A stretch of DNA of 35,780 nucleotides from Candidatus Bipolaricaulota bacterium (GCA_026418075.1 JAOACA010000010.1:1-35780); one strand, 5' to 3'; counted from the stretch's first letter, positions 1 through 8,108 are shown. The notes: generated by a model from the letters alone, not told the origin. A program made the numbers and translations.

Positions 1-950
1 GGCTTATGTCCACCGAGGTCGTCGCCCTCCCCGCCGAGATGACCGCCGAGGAGGCGATCCGGGAGATCCGCGTTCGGGCCGAAGAGGCGGAAACGGTCTA
101 CTACGCCTACGTGACCGACGCGCAGGGCAAGCTCCTGGGGGTCCTCTCCCTCCGCGACCTCGTCCTCGCCCGCCCCGACACCCCCCTCCGGTCCCTCATG
201 AAGGCCGACGCCATCACCCTCCCCGTGACGATGGACGTGGAGGAGGTGGCGCGGACGTTCGACAAGTACAACTACCTCGCCCTCCCCGTGGTGGACGAAG
301 GGGGGCGGCTCCTGGGGATCGTCACGATCGACGACGTGATCGACGTGATGCGGAAAGAGGCCACCGAGGACGCCCTCCGAATGGGGGGAATCCCGGCCGG
401 GGAGGACCACCCCTTAGATCCCCCGGGCTCCTCGGTCCGCAAGCGCCTCCCCTGGCTCATGGCCCTCGTCCTCCTCAACATGACCGTGGCCGCGGTGATC
501 CGGGGGTTTGAGGGGACGATCGCAGAGCTCGCGTTCGTGGCGGCGCTGATGCCCCTCATCGCCGACATGAGCGGCAACGCCGCGGCCCAGGCCCTGGCCG
601 TGGCCATCCGCGGGATCGCCGTGGGCGCCGTGGACTGGCGGAACCTCCCCTGGCTCATGTGGAAGGAGCTCCGGGTGGGGGCGTTGGCCGGGCTCGCCCT
701 CGGGGTCCAAATCGGCCTCATCGCCAGCCTCCTCTGGCGAAAGCCGTTCTTCGGCCTGGTCGCCGGGATCTCCCTCGCCGGGACCACGGTCGGGGCCTGC
801 CTCACCGGGGCCGTGCTCCCGTTCCTGTTCCGGCGGATGGGCCTCGATCCTGCGATGATGTCCGGGCCGGTGGCGACCACGATCGGGGACCTCATCGGGA
901 TCGGGCTCTTCCTCGGGCTGGCCACGGCGTTTCTGCCCTACCTCGCGTGA
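1..950 (+). CDS. mgtE: Magnesium transporter MgtE, 5'-truncated by the window edge
   Basis: C-terminal two thirds of an MgtE-type Mg2+ channel/transporter of the inner membrane. The frame is open to the first base and reads Leu just before the Met at position 6. Family members have a 'GGLM(T/S)TE' junction here, so that Met is internal and the cytoplasmic N domain lies outside the window. Visible parts are a CBS pair (about residues 1-120 counted from the Met at 6), with 'VSLRDLVL'-like and 'GIVTIDDVIDVM' elements, then a membrane domain of about five helices. The pore-family motif 'DMSGNAAAQALAVAIRG' and the terminal 'SGPVATTIGDL' are both present. In this family the CBS and N domains sense cytosolic Mg2+ and close the pore. 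The stop overlaps the next start (GTGA), suggesting translational coupling. Confidence 0.93.
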   Translation, partial: LMSTEVVALPAEMTAEEAIREIRVRAEEAETVYYAYVTDAQGKLLGVLSLRDLVLARPDTPLRSLMKADAITLPVTMDVEEVARTFDKYNYLALPVVDEGGRLLGIVTIDDVIDVMRKEATEDALRMGGIPAGEDHPLDPPGSSVRKRLPWLMALVLLNMTVAAVIRGFEGTIAELAFVAALMPLIADMSGNAAAQALAVAIRGIAVGAVDWRNLPWLMWKELRVGALAGLALGVQIGLIASLLWRKPFFGLVAGISLAGTTVGACLTGAVLPFLFRRMGLDPAMMSGPVATTIGDLIGIGLFLGLATAFLPYLA

Positions 951-1426
951 GAACCATCCTGTTCTTCCTGGGAAGCCTCGTCACCGTGGCGATCGCCGCA
1001 GGGGTGGCCCCTTACCCGGTCCCCTGGCGTCTGGCAGGCGGAGGTTTGCTCCTCCTCCTGTGGGCCTACGGCCTCGCCCAGGCGGCGAGGGGGAAGCTCC
1101 GCCCAAGCTCGCCGGTCCACCTCCTCCCCGGCCACGCCCTCCTCTTCCTCGCCCTGGGCCTGGTGGGGGCCGAGGCGGGGCGGTGGGCGTGGCTCCCCGT
1201 TCCCGTCCTCACGGCAGCCCTCGATCTCACCGATGGCCACTCGCTCGCCCTTCCCCTGTACGCTATACTCTGGCTTGACCTTTTCGCCCTGCTGCACCAG
1301 GTGGTGGCGCTCGGCCGCGACCTCACGGGGATCCCGCTTCTCCTGTGGACCGTGGGCGTAGGGGCGTTCGCGACCCTCTACGTGGTGGGCGGCGTGCGAA
1401 GACGAGCCAAAGGAGTGGTGCGATGA
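947..1426 (+). CDS. Hypothetical small membrane protein
   Basis: A 159-residue protein that I do not recognise. It starts at a GTG overlapping the mgtE stop (GTGA) and ends in an ATGA overlap with yajC, so it sits inside a coupled operon. The open frame extends further upstream, but that part runs antiphase through mgtE and is a GC artefact. The sequence is very hydrophobic, with about five predicted membrane segments rich in Leu/Ala/Trp and short basic loops. It ends in a basic tail (RRRAKGVVR), which by the positive-inside rule suggests a cytoplasmic C-terminus. No catalytic motif is visible. Its position before yajC-secD could indicate a membrane-biogenesis role, but that is only context. 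Confidence 0.7.
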   Translation: MRTILFFLGSLVTVAIAAGVAPYPVPWRLAGGGLLLLLWAYGLAQAARGKLRPSSPVHLLPGHALLFLALGLVGAEAGRWAWLPVPVLTAALDLTDGHSLALPLYAILWLDLFALLHQVVALGRDLTGIPLLLWTVGVGAFATLYVVGGVRRRAKGVVR

Positions 1427-1722
1427 CCGCGTATGCGCAGACCGGGGCTGAGGCCCAGACAACCCAGTCCCTGATCACCCTGGTGGTGATGCTGGTGGCG
1501 TTCGTCGCCATCTTCTACTTCCTCCTCATCCGGCCCCAGCGCCGACGGGAGAAGGAGCACCGGAACCTCCTGAGCTCCCTCAAGCGGGGGGACCGGGTCC
1601 TCACCGCCGGGGGAATCTACGGGACAATCGAGGACATCTCCGAGGACTCCGTAACCCTCATCGTGGAAGAAGGGAAGCTCCGCCTGGCCAAGGGGAGCAT
1701 CGTGGACAAGGTGCGGAAGTAG
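1423..1722 (+). CDS. yajC: Sec translocon accessory protein YajC
   Basis: A 99-residue YajC, the small single-span partner of SecDF in the inner membrane. The ATG at 1423 overlaps the previous stop (ATGA) and has an AGGAG ribosome site at 1411. A short N-terminal stretch leads into one membrane helix (about residues 17-37), then the hallmark 'LLIRPQRRREKEH', then a small basic/acidic cytoplasmic domain with 'LKRGDRVLTAGGIYGTI'. Length and order match the family. It lies 8 bases before secD, the usual yajC-secD pairing. Confidence 0.95.
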   Translation: MTAYAQTGAEAQTTQSLITLVVMLVAFVAIFYFLLIRPQRRREKEHRNLLSSLKRGDRVLTAGGIYGTIEDISEDSVTLIVEEGKLRLAKGSIVDKVRK

Positions 1723-1730
1723 GGGGAACG

Positions 1731-3119
1731 ATGAAGCGTGCGGACTGGATTCGGCTTGGGTTCGTGCTGGCGGCGTTTCTCGCCTCCTTGGGGCTTCTTT
1801 ACCCATTTTTTCCGTTTGGAAACGTGATCAAGCTGGGCCTCGACCTCCAGGGGGGCGTCCGGCTCGTCCTCGAGGCGAAGGTCCTCGACCCCAGCACAGG
1901 GGAGATGATCCCCCTCCGGGACTCGGGGATCGACGCCGCCAAGCAGCAGGACATGGTGAACCAGCTCGTGACCATCTTCTCCGAGCGGATCGATCAGTAC
2001 GGGATGGCCAACGCCGAAATCCGCCCCGTGGGCCGGGACCGGGTCGAGGTGAAGATCCCCAAGGTCCAAAACCCCGAGGAGGCGGAGCGGCTTCTGGGGA
2101 GCACGGCGCTTCTCGAGTTCCGGAAAGTAATCGATGCCTCCTCTAGCTACGCCGACCTCGAGGCCCGGCGGACCCTGATCCAGGAGATCCTCCCCAACCC
2201 GGACCGGACGGAGTGGTACCTCGTCGAGGCCGATCCCCTCCTCACCGGAGACGTCCTGGACAACGCTGTCGTCCGGACGTCCACCGACCCCCGCCAGCCC
2301 GGGTTCTACATCGCCCTCACCTTCAACCGGGAGGGAGCCGAGCGGTTCGTGGACGCCCTCCGGCGGCTCCAGGTGGGGGATCGGTTGGCCATCGTCCTTG
2401 ACAACACGGTCTACTCCGCCCCAGCGATCCAAAAGTCGATCAAGGACGCCGCGGCCCAGGGGTGGCGGGCGGTCCAGGACTCGACCACGATCACCGGCCG
2501 CTTCAAGCTTGAGGAGGCGAGGCTCCTGGCGGTGGTCCTCCGCTCGGGAGCCCTCCCCACCCAGGTGGACGTGGTCGAGCAGCAGACGATCGGCCCGACC
2601 CTGGGGGCGGAGTACATCCGGCGGGGGATGACCGCCCTCGTCGTGAGCTTCGTCCTCGTCCTTGTCTACATGGTCGTCTACTACCAGTGGCTGGGGCTCG
2701 CCGCGGACGCCGCCCTCGTGATGACCCTGCTCCTGGTGTTCGCGGCCCTGCGGGCGTTCGGGGCCACGCTCACCCTCCCCGGGATCGCGGGGATCGTCCT
2801 CACCATTGGGATGGCGGTGGACGCCAACGTGGTCATCTTCGAGCGGATCAAGGAGGAGCGGCGGACGGGGAAGGCCCCCCGGGCGTGCGTGGCCGCGGGG
2901 TTTGCGAAATCCCTCTCGGCGGTGCTCGACGCCAACATCACCACGATCATCGTCGCGTTCATCCTGTTCCTCCTGGGGTCCGGCCCGGTGGAGGGGTTTG
3001 GGATCACCCTCGGGTTGGGGGTCGCGGCGTCGATGTTCGCTGCCCTGGTCCTCTCCCGGCTCATGCTCGAGACGACCGCGTTGGGGGAGTTCATCCCCGT
3101 CCGGGCAGCCCAAGGGTAA
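1731..3119 (+). CDS. secD: Protein translocase subunit SecD
   Basis: A 462-residue SecD, the proton-motive-force-driven subunit that helps complete protein export through SecYEG. It has an N-terminal membrane helix (about residues 9-29), the conserved 'LGLDLQGGVRLVLEA' entry motif, a periplasmic P1 region, 'VVLRSGALPTQ' ahead of the second membrane block, five more helices, and the signature 'GMAVDANVVIFERIKEE'. The start follows a GGGGGA site and lies 8 bases after yajC. secF normally follows directly or is fused. Here the next gene is holA on the other strand, so secF must be elsewhere or absent. The last 29 bases overlap the 3' end of holA. Confidence 0.96.
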   Translation: MKRADWIRLGFVLAAFLASLGLLYPFFPFGNVIKLGLDLQGGVRLVLEAKVLDPSTGEMIPLRDSGIDAAKQQDMVNQLVTIFSERIDQYGMANAEIRPVGRDRVEVKIPKVQNPEEAERLLGSTALLEFRKVIDASSSYADLEARRTLIQEILPNPDRTEWYLVEADPLLTGDVLDNAVVRTSTDPRQPGFYIALTFNREGAERFVDALRRLQVGDRLAIVLDNTVYSAPAIQKSIKDAAAQGWRAVQDSTTITGRFKLEEARLLAVVLRSGALPTQVDVVEQQTIGPTLGAEYIRRGMTALVVSFVLVLVYMVVYYQWLGLAADAALVMTLLLVFAALRAFGATLTLPGIAGIVLTIGMAVDANVVIFERIKEERRTGKAPRACVAAGFAKSLSAVLDANITTIIVAFILFLLGSGPVEGFGITLGLGVAASMFAALVLSRLMLETTALGEFIPVRAAQG

Positions 3120-3981
3120 ACCGGTAGAGGGCGGCCTCGGGGGAGAGCTGGCCCGTCTTGACAGCCCGGTCGAGCTCCTGGAGCTGGGCGAGGAGCCCGA
3201 CGAGCGCCGTCTCCCCCCACCGCCGGGCCTGGGCCAGCCGCCTTCGGACGAGCCACGGCGGCCCGGCCGGGGTTCGGCCCCCCTGTTCGGCGGCGAGGGC
3301 CGCGAGGAGGGCCCGGACGTGGCCCACGAGGGCGAAGAACAGGGCGCCCGGGTTGGCGCCAGCCTCGAGGAGGCGCCGGAGCTCCCGCAGCGCCGCCGGG
3401 ACGTCCCCGCCCCCCACCGCATCGAGGTAAGAGTAGGGCGCGCCCCCGGAGAAGAAGAGGATCCGGGACAGGTCCTCCGGGGGGAGGCGGGTCCCCTTCC
3501 ACAGGGCGAGCTTCTCCACCTCCCGCGCGAGGCGCAGGGTGTCCCCCCCGCACGCCTCGACGAGGAGGTCGAGGAGGAACGGGGGGGTGGGAAGCCCGGC
3601 CTCCCCAAGGAGCTCCGCGGCGAGCTCCTGGAGGGCCCGGCCGGTGGGCGCGGGAAACCCCCGGGCGTCGTCGGCCCGCCGGGCAAGGGCCCGGAGATCG
3701 GCCCCCAGGAGGAAGAGGGCGGTGTCGGGGGGGAGCCCGCGGGCCAAGGCCCGCTCAAGCCCCGCCTCCCCCAGGAGGGGATCGGCCCGTCGGACGACGA
3801 TCGCCCGCCCCTCCCCAAACAGGTCCACCGCGCCAAGCTCGGCAAGGAGCCGCTCCCGCACCGGCTCGTCCCCAAAGAGGACCACCTTCCGAACGGGCCC
3901 GAGGGCGGCCAGCGCCCGCTCCAGGGCCCGCTCCGCGAGGAGGGGGTCCCCCCAGTACACACCGAGCCGCACCGCCGCCAC
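3091..3981 (-). CDS. holA: DNA polymerase III subunit delta
   Basis: A 296-residue HolA-like protein, the clamp-loader subunit that opens the beta sliding clamp. The N-terminal part is a degenerate AAA+ domain lacking a P-loop, as usual for delta. Further on are 'VDLLVEACGGDTLRLAREVEKLAL', typical of the family's middle helical domain ('G.D...l..ElekLal'), and the C-terminal collar helices ending with 'ELDRAVKTGQLSPEAAL'. The length is slightly short of the family's roughly 330. It starts at GTG (3981) with a possible -10 box only 6 bases upstream. It is convergent with secD and overlaps its last 29 bases. Confidence 0.88.
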   Translation of the reverse strand: MAAVRLGVYWGDPLLAERALERALAALGPVRKVVLFGDEPVRERLLAELGAVDLFGEGRAIVVRRADPLLGEAGLERALARGLPPDTALFLLGADLRALARRADDARGFPAPTGRALQELAAELLGEAGLPTPPFLLDLLVEACGGDTLRLAREVEKLALWKGTRLPPEDLSRILFFSGGAPYSYLDAVGGGDVPAALRELRRLLEAGANPGALFFALVGHVRALLAALAAEQGGRTPAGPPWLVRRRLAQARRWGETALVGLLAQLQELDRAVKTGQLSPEAALYRFTLGLPGRG

Positions 3982-3987
3982 GCCCGG

Positions 3988-3993
3988 ACCTTA
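3988..3993 (-). promoter_or_regulatory. Putative -10 box of holA (leaderless arrangement)
   Basis: TAAGGT on the minus strand, ending 6 bases before the holA GTG. No good -35 hexamer is seen at the expected distance. The AAGG within it could instead act as a weak Shine-Dalgarno site. Confidence 0.3.
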
Positions 3994-4019
3994 CCCGGGG
4001 TTCCCAGGAAGGGCCAGTG

Positions 4020-4048
4020 TTGAGCCCCTGCCTCCCGGCGGCTACCAT
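4020..4048 (+). promoter_or_regulatory. Sigma-70-type promoter for tRNA-Leu and plsX
   Basis: TTGAGC (4020-4025), a 17-base spacer, and TACCAT (4043-4048). The tRNA begins 10 bases after the -10 box, so the transcript would start about two or three bases before the mature tRNA. Confidence 0.65.
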
Positions 4049-4057
4049 CCGCTCCGC

Positions 4058-4141
4058 GCCGAGGTGGCGGAATTGGCAGACGCGCTGTCTTGAGGGGGCA
4101 GTGGGCTTCGGCCCGTGTGGGTTCAACTCCCACCCTCGGCA
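4058..4141 (+). tRNA. tRNA-Leu (anticodon GAG)
   Basis: Class II tRNA. The acceptor stem is GCCGAGG (4058-4064) paired with CCTCGGC (4134-4140), with discriminator A at 4141. The D arm contains AATTGGCAGA. The anticodon stem CTGTC/GGCAG encloses TTGAGGG, giving anticodon GAG at 4092-4094. There is a long variable arm with a CTTCGG turn and a T arm GTGGG-TTCAACT-CCCAC. The 3' CCA is not encoded (ACCCCC follows), so it must be added enzymatically. plsX starts only 9 bases downstream. Confidence 0.96.
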
Positions 4142-4150
4142 CCCCCAGCG

Positions 4151-5077
4151 GTGAGGCCGCGGATCATCGTCGACGTGATGGGGGCCGATCGCCCGCCCGG
4201 GGAGCTCGCGGCGGGGGCCCTCCGCGCCGCGGAACGGCTTCCGATCACCCTCCTCCTCGCCGGTCTCCGCCGGGAACTTCCGCCCCTCCCCCCCGAGGTA
4301 GAGGTCCTGGAGCCTACGGAGGGCCGGTCGTCCATTGAGGTGGGCATCGCGGCCCTGGCCGCGGGGCAGGCGGAGGCGTTCCTCTCCCCGGGGAGCACAG
4401 GGGCGGTGGTCCGGGCGGCGGTCCTCGGCCTGGGGCGCCTCCCCGGCCTCCTCCGCCCGGGCCTGTGCGCCTCCCTCCCCTCCCTCAGCGGGGAAGCCCT
4501 CCTCATCGACGCCGGGGCCACCGCCGACCCCAAACCCGCCTACCTGCTCCAGTACGCGGACCTCGGCGTGGCCTACGCCCGCGAGGTGCTCGGCATCCCC
4601 TCCCCCGCCGTCGGCCTCCTCAACATCGGGGAGGAGCCCGGGAAGGGCGATCGGGTCGCCCGCGCCGCGCACGACCTCCTCGCCGCGCGGAAGGACTTCG
4701 TGGGGAACGTGGAGCCCCACGAGATCCTCACCGAGCGGCCGGTGGACGTGGTCGTGACCGGGGGGTTTTCCGGGAACCTCCTCCTCAAGGCCCTCGAGGG
4801 GGGGGCGGAGGCGGTCCTCGCCGCCACCCGGTCCGCCCTCCGCGGCTCCCTCCGGGCCCGCCTGGGGGCGCTCCTTGCCCGCCCGGCCCTCCGGGAGGTG
4901 GCCCGCCGGCTCCGGTACGAGGAGCACAACGCCGCTCCCCTCCTCGGGGTCCGGGGCCTCGTCCTCGTCGCCCACGGGCGGTCCGACGCCCGGGCGATGG
5001 AAGGGGCCCTCCGCCGCACCCACCGGGCCTGCCAAGCCAAGGTCCTCCCCAAGCTCGCCGCCTCCCTCGCCCCCTAG
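4151..5077 (+). CDS. plsX: Phosphate acyltransferase PlsX
   Basis: A 308-residue PlsX, which makes acyl-phosphate from acyl-ACP for phospholipid synthesis; PlsY uses the product. Motifs in order: 'IIVDVMGAD' (family DAMGGD), '[10 protein letters not shown]', '[11 protein letters not shown]', '[13 protein letters not shown]', 'NVEPHEIL', and '[14 protein letters not shown]'. The GTG at 4151 is chosen because it precedes the first conserved strand, while longer versions would run through the tRNA. No Shine-Dalgarno site is present, and the GTG lies 9 bases after the tRNA 3' end. acpP follows in the same direction but has its own promoter. Confidence 0.95.
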   Translation: MRPRIIVDVMGADRPPGELAAGALRAAERLPITLLLAGLRRELPPLPPEVEVLEPTEGRSSIEVGIAALAAGQAEAFLSPGSTGAVVRAAVLGLGRLPGLLRPGLCASLPSLSGEALLIDAGATADPKPAYLLQYADLGVAYAREVLGIPSPAVGLLNIGEEPGKGDRVARAAHDLLAARKDFVGNVEPHEILTERPVDVVVTGGFSGNLLLKALEGGAEAVLAATRSALRGSLRARLGALLARPALREVARRLRYEEHNAAPLLGVRGLVLVAHGRSDARAMEGALRRTHRACQAKVLPKLAASLAP

Positions 5078-5080
5078 GTG

Positions 5081-5109
5081 TTGCACGGGCCGCCCACGCC
5101 GCTTATAAC
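5081..5109 (+). promoter_or_regulatory. Sigma-70-type promoter for acpP
   Basis: TTGCAC (5081-5086), a 17-base spacer, and TATAAC (5104-5109). It lies directly after the plsX stop and would give a leader of roughly 48 bases carrying the GAGGAGG ribosome site. Confidence 0.75.
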
Positions 5110-5163
5110 CGGCCCACGCACGAGCCCCGGGAGCGGGGGATCCGCCGAGGAGGTGTGGGATCG

Positions 5164-5427
5164 ATGAGCGAAATCGCAGATCGCGTAAGGGAGATCATCG
5201 CCGAGCAGCTTCTCGTGGACCTCGAGGAGGTCACGGACGAGGCGTCGTTCGTCAACGACCTCGGCGCGGACTCCCTGGACACGGTGGAGCTGATCATGGA
5301 GTTCGAGGACGAGTTCGGGATCGAGATCCCCGACGAGGCAGCGGAGGAGATCGAGACCGTCGGGGAGGCCATCGCCTACATCGAGGCCCGGGTCCAGGAA
5401 AAGGAAGGCGCTGCGGGGGAGGCCTAG
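5164..5427 (+). CDS. acpP: Acyl carrier protein
   Basis: An 87-residue acidic ACP, the carrier of growing fatty acyl chains and the acyl donor partner of PlsX. The phosphopantetheine site is '[13 protein letters not shown]', with the modified Ser at residue 37. Helix II '[16 protein letters not shown]' is typical. The ATG at 5164 has GAGGAGG about 10 bases upstream. The open frame upstream of this ATG lies inside plsX in another frame and is not part of the gene. asnS follows after 4 bases. Confidence 0.98.
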   Translation: MSEIADRVREIIAEQLLVDLEEVTDEASFVNDLGADSLDTVELIMEFEDEFGIEIPDEAAEEIETVGEAIAYIEARVQEKEGAAGEA

Positions 5428-5431
5428 CCGC

Positions 5432-6727
5432 ATGGCGGCGGTGTACGTCGAGGAGCTGGGCCGGCACGTCGGCGCGGACGTTCTCATCCAGGGGTGGCTG
5501 TACAACAAGCGTTCCTCCGGGAAGGTCCGGTTCGTCCTCGTCCGGGACGGGACGGGGATCGTCCAGGGGGTGGTGACCCCCGACGCTGACCCTCAAACGT
5601 TTGAGCTCGCCGAGGCCCTGCCCCAGGAGGCGTCGCTTCGGATGTGGGGCACGGTCCGGGCCGAGCCCCGGGCCCCCGGGGGGGTGGAGATCGCCGTCCG
5701 GCGCCTGGAGCCGGTCCACATCCCCTCAACCCCGTTCCCGATCGGCCTCAAGGAGCACGGGCCTGGGTTCCTCATGGACCACCGCCACCTCTGGATCCGG
5801 ATGCGGCGCCAGGTCCCCCTCCTCCGGGTTCGGGACGCGGTCCTGTGGGCCATCCGGGCCTTCTTCCGGGAGCGGGGGTTCGTGGCCACCGAGGCCCCGG
5901 TCCTCGTGGGGACCGCCGTCGAGGGGACAACCACCCTCTTTCCGTTGGACTACTTCGGGACCCCCGCCTACCTCTCCCAGTCCGGGCAGCTGTACCTGGA
6001 GGCGACCTGCGCGGCCCTGGGAAAGGTGTACTGGATCGGGCCCGTGTTCCGGGCGGAGAAGTCCAAGACCCGCCGCCACCTCACCGAGTTCTGGATGGCC
6101 GAGGCCGAGCAGGCGTTCCTCGACCACGAAGGGAACCTCGCCCTTCAGGAGGACCTCGTCCGGTACGTGGTCGAGGCGGTGGTGGCCGAACGCTCTCGGG
6201 AGCTGGCCGAACTCGAACGGGATCCTGAGGTTCTGCGGAGGGAAGTGGCCGGCCCGTTCGCCCGGGTCACCTACCACGAGGCGGTGGAGGTCATCCGCCA
6301 GGCAGGGGTCCCAATGGAGGTGGGGGACGACTTCGGGGCTCCGGCGGAGGACGCCCTGTCCGCCCACTTCGGCCGGCCCGTGTTCGTGGAACGGTTCCCG
6401 GCCGCGATCAAGCCGTTCTACATGAAGCGCGACCCCGCCAACCCCGCGCTCGCCCTGTGCGCCGACCTCATCGCCCCCGAGGGGTACGGGGAGATCATCG
6501 GTGGGTCCCAGCGGGTGGACACGGAGGAGGAGCTCGTGGCCCAACTCCGGGAGGCCCGCCTCCCCGAGGAACCCTACAGGTGGTACATCGACCTCCGCCG
6601 GTGGGGCTCGGTCCCCCACGCCGGGTTTGGCCTGGGGGTGGAGCGGACCGTCCAGTGGATCGCCGGGATCCCCCACATCCGCGAGGCGATCCCGTTCCCA
6701 CGGACCCTGGAGCGCCTGTACCCTTGA
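5432..6727 (+). CDS. asnS: Asparaginyl-tRNA synthetase
   Basis: A 431-residue class IIb synthetase charging tRNA-Asn. An N-terminal OB-fold anticodon-binding domain occupies about residues 1-100 ('LIQGWLYNKRSSGKVRFVLVRDG'-type strands). Motif 2 is 'FRAEKSKTRRHLTEFWM' (about 206-222); the K-S-K-T-R form with W-M is typical of AsnRS rather than AspRS. Motif 3 is 'GFGLGVERTVQW', and the protein ends in 'PFPRTLERLYP'. The length fits the family. It follows acpP by 4 bases and is probably co-transcribed with it. Confidence 0.95.
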   Translation: MAAVYVEELGRHVGADVLIQGWLYNKRSSGKVRFVLVRDGTGIVQGVVTPDADPQTFELAEALPQEASLRMWGTVRAEPRAPGGVEIAVRRLEPVHIPSTPFPIGLKEHGPGFLMDHRHLWIRMRRQVPLLRVRDAVLWAIRAFFRERGFVATEAPVLVGTAVEGTTTLFPLDYFGTPAYLSQSGQLYLEATCAALGKVYWIGPVFRAEKSKTRRHLTEFWMAEAEQAFLDHEGNLALQEDLVRYVVEAVVAERSRELAELERDPEVLRREVAGPFARVTYHEAVEVIRQAGVPMEVGDDFGAPAEDALSAHFGRPVFVERFPAAIKPFYMKRDPANPALALCADLIAPEGYGEIIGGSQRVDTEEELVAQLREARLPEEPYRWYIDLRRWGSVPHAGFGLGVERTVQWIAGIPHIREAIPFPRTLERLYP

Positions 6728-6814
6728 GGGGCGGGGGAGGGGCGGCTACACTTTGCCGCCCCGTTCAGAAAGCACTCCGCGTGCAACCGCACTCGGGTGG
6801 GCACGCACCTCCTC

Positions 6815-6867
6815 GTGTTCCGTCGGCGGAACACCGGTGGGCGGCTGCCCACGGGCAGCCGCCCACC
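6815..6867. terminator. Two back-to-back perfect hairpins between convergent asnS and HU genes
   Basis: Hairpin 1 is GTGTTCCG-TCGG-CGGAACAC (6815-6834). Hairpin 2 has a 14-base perfect stem, 6836-6849 with 6854-6867, and a CACG loop. They are separated by one base. Neither is followed by a T-run on either strand. Position between convergent genes suggests a bidirectional terminator. The rest of 6728-6884 holds no gene that I can support. Confidence 0.6.
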
Positions 6868-6884
6868 ACGGCCCTGAAGAGGGT

Positions 6885-7208
6885 CTACCCCTTCTTCACC
6901 GTCAGTTGCCCGCGCTGGTCGACGACCTTCAGGCGCTTGGCGACGAGGGTCTTCAGGTTCTTGCCGGCCTTGAACGCCGGGACGACCTTCGCCGGGACCA
7001 TGATCCGCTTCTGGGTCTGGGGGTTGATGCGCTGGGACTGCTTCCGCGTCCGCACCTCGAACTTCCCGAACCCCGTCAGCAGGACCTCCTCGTTGGCGGC
7101 GATGGCCTCGGTGATGATGTCAATCGTGGCATCGAGCGCCTTCCGGGCATCCTTCTTCGTCAGCCCAGTCCGCTGAGCAATCCGGTCAACCAGTTCGCCT
7201 TTGTTCAT
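6885..7208 (-). CDS. hup: HU-family nucleoid DNA-binding protein
   Basis: A 107-residue HU/IHF-type histone-like protein that bends and compacts DNA as a dimer. The N-terminal helices begin 'MNKGELVDRIAQRTGL' with 'TKKDARKALDATIDIITEAI', followed by 'VLLTGFGKFEVRTRKQSQRINPQTQ' covering the beta saddle and the start of the DNA-binding arm with its Asn-Pro tip. About 15 basic residues extend past the usual 90-residue end. A GGAGGG ribosome site and a near-consensus promoter lie upstream, which fits an abundant protein. HU is preferred over IHF because the gene stands alone and matches HU length and sequence. Confidence 0.95.
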   Translation of the reverse strand: MNKGELVDRIAQRTGLTKKDARKALDATIDIITEAIAANEEVLLTGFGKFEVRTRKQSQRINPQTQKRIMVPAKVVPAFKAGKNLKTLVAKRLKVVDQRGQLTVKKG

Positions 7209-7240
7209 TCTAACACCCCCTCCCTGGTCAAAGGTGCCCT

Positions 7241-7269
7241 AGTATAGAGCGCTTTCCCCCCCTTGTCAA
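7241..7269 (-). promoter_or_regulatory. Near-consensus promoter of the HU gene
   Basis: On the minus strand: TTGACA (7269-7264), a 17-base spacer, and TATACT (7246-7241). It matches 11 of 12 consensus positions and is the strongest promoter in the window. The leader is about 25-30 bases. Confidence 0.88.
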
Positions 7270-7310
7270 GTGCGAACCCCCTTCCCATGCCCCTTTCCAG
7301 GGGGGGGCGG

Positions 7311-7339
7311 TTGACGATGCAAGCCTCGACAGGTAAAGT
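7311..7339 (+). promoter_or_regulatory. Promoter of the rpsF-ssb-rpsR operon
   Basis: TTGACG (7311-7316), a 17-base spacer, and TAAAGT (7334-7339). It is divergent from the HU promoter, about 40 bases away. The leader carries a GGAGGA ribosome site before the GTG at 7379. Confidence 0.75.
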
Positions 7340-7378
7340 CCAGGGTCAACCACGATCGCTTCCGAAGGAGGACTGCCG

Positions 7379-7681
7379 GTGGCCGGTGAGGTTCGAGAGT
7401 ACGAGCTTGTGTACATCCTCCGCCCTGACCTCGATGAGGAAGGGCGGCGGGGGAAGATCGCCAAGGTCCAAGGGATCATCGAGTCGGAAAATGGCTCCGT
7501 CCGGACAACCGAGGAGTGGGGAACGAGGATCTTGGCCTATGAAATCGAGCACTTCCGTGAAGGATACTACGTGTTCGTCGCCTTCACCCTCCCCGCAGAC
7601 CGGGTTCGCAAGGTGGAGGAGCGCCTCCAGATGGACGACGCGCTCCTGCGCTACCAGACGGTACGGGTGAGCAAGAACTAG
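7379..7681 (+). CDS. rpsF: 30S ribosomal protein S6
   Basis: A 100-residue S6, which binds the 30S platform together with S18. It starts at GTG with AAGGAGGA just upstream. The typical opening is 'REYELVYILRPDLDEE', followed by 'WGTRILAYEIEHFREGYYVF' and a basic end. It is followed 1 base later by ssb and then rpsR, the conserved S6-SSB-S18 cluster. Confidence 0.97.
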   Translation: MAGEVREYELVYILRPDLDEEGRRGKIAKVQGIIESENGSVRTTEEWGTRILAYEIEHFREGYYVFVAFTLPADRVRKVEERLQMDDALLRYQTVRVSKN

Positions 7682-7682
7682 G

Positions 7683-8108
7683 ATGAGCGACGTCAACCGG
7701 GTGGTCCTCACGGGGAGGCTCACCGCCGACCCTGAGCTCAAGTACACCCAAAGCGGGCGGGCGTTGCTGCGGTTCGACATCGCGGTCAACCGCCGCTGGG
7801 TGAACCCCGAGACCGGGCAACCCGAGGAGGAGGTCACGTTCGTCCCGATCCTCGTGTGGGGCAAGCAGGCGGAGAACTGCGCCGCCTACCTCCGGAAAGG
7901 GCGCCAAGTGGCGGTGGACGGCCGGCTCCGGGTGCGGACGTTCACCACCCAGAACGGGGATCGGAGGCGGATGACCGAGGTAGCCGCCCAAGCCGTGCAC
8001 TTTCTGGGCGGGCGCCCCGTGGGGGAGGGAGCCCCCGAGCCCCCGGCCCCGGACGAGGGGACAGACGTTCATCCGGAGGCGCCCCCGGAAGAGGAGGTAC
8101 CATTTTGA
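7683..8108 (+). CDS. ssb: Single-stranded DNA-binding protein
   Basis: A 141-residue SSB. The OB fold occupies about residues 1-105, with 'NRVVLTGRLTADPELKYTQSG' variants at the front and 'FVPILVWGKQAENCAAYLRKG' in the middle. A Pro/Glu-rich linker leads to the acidic tip ending 'EEEVPF', which recruits repair and replication proteins. The C-terminus overlaps rpsR: the last T of the Phe codon plus TGA forms the TTG start of rpsR. Confidence 0.97.
   Translation: MSDVNRVVLTGRLTADPELKYTQSGRALLRFDIAVNRRWVNPETGQPEEEVTFVPILVWGKQAENCAAYLRKGRQVAVDGRLRVRTFTTQNGDRRRMTEVAAQAVHFLGGRPVGEGAPEPPAPDEGTDVHPEAPPEEEVPF

Noticed and set aside
1617-4142. A minus-strand open frame of about 841 codons across secD, holA and the tRNA
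   Set aside because: It includes the antisense of a tRNA and is out of frame with holA. There is no coherent domain.
6728-6884. A structured RNA gene (SRP, 6S or similar) between asnS and HU
   Set aside because: Only hairpins are visible. The conserved SRP GGAA-loop sequence or other RNA signatures are not present.
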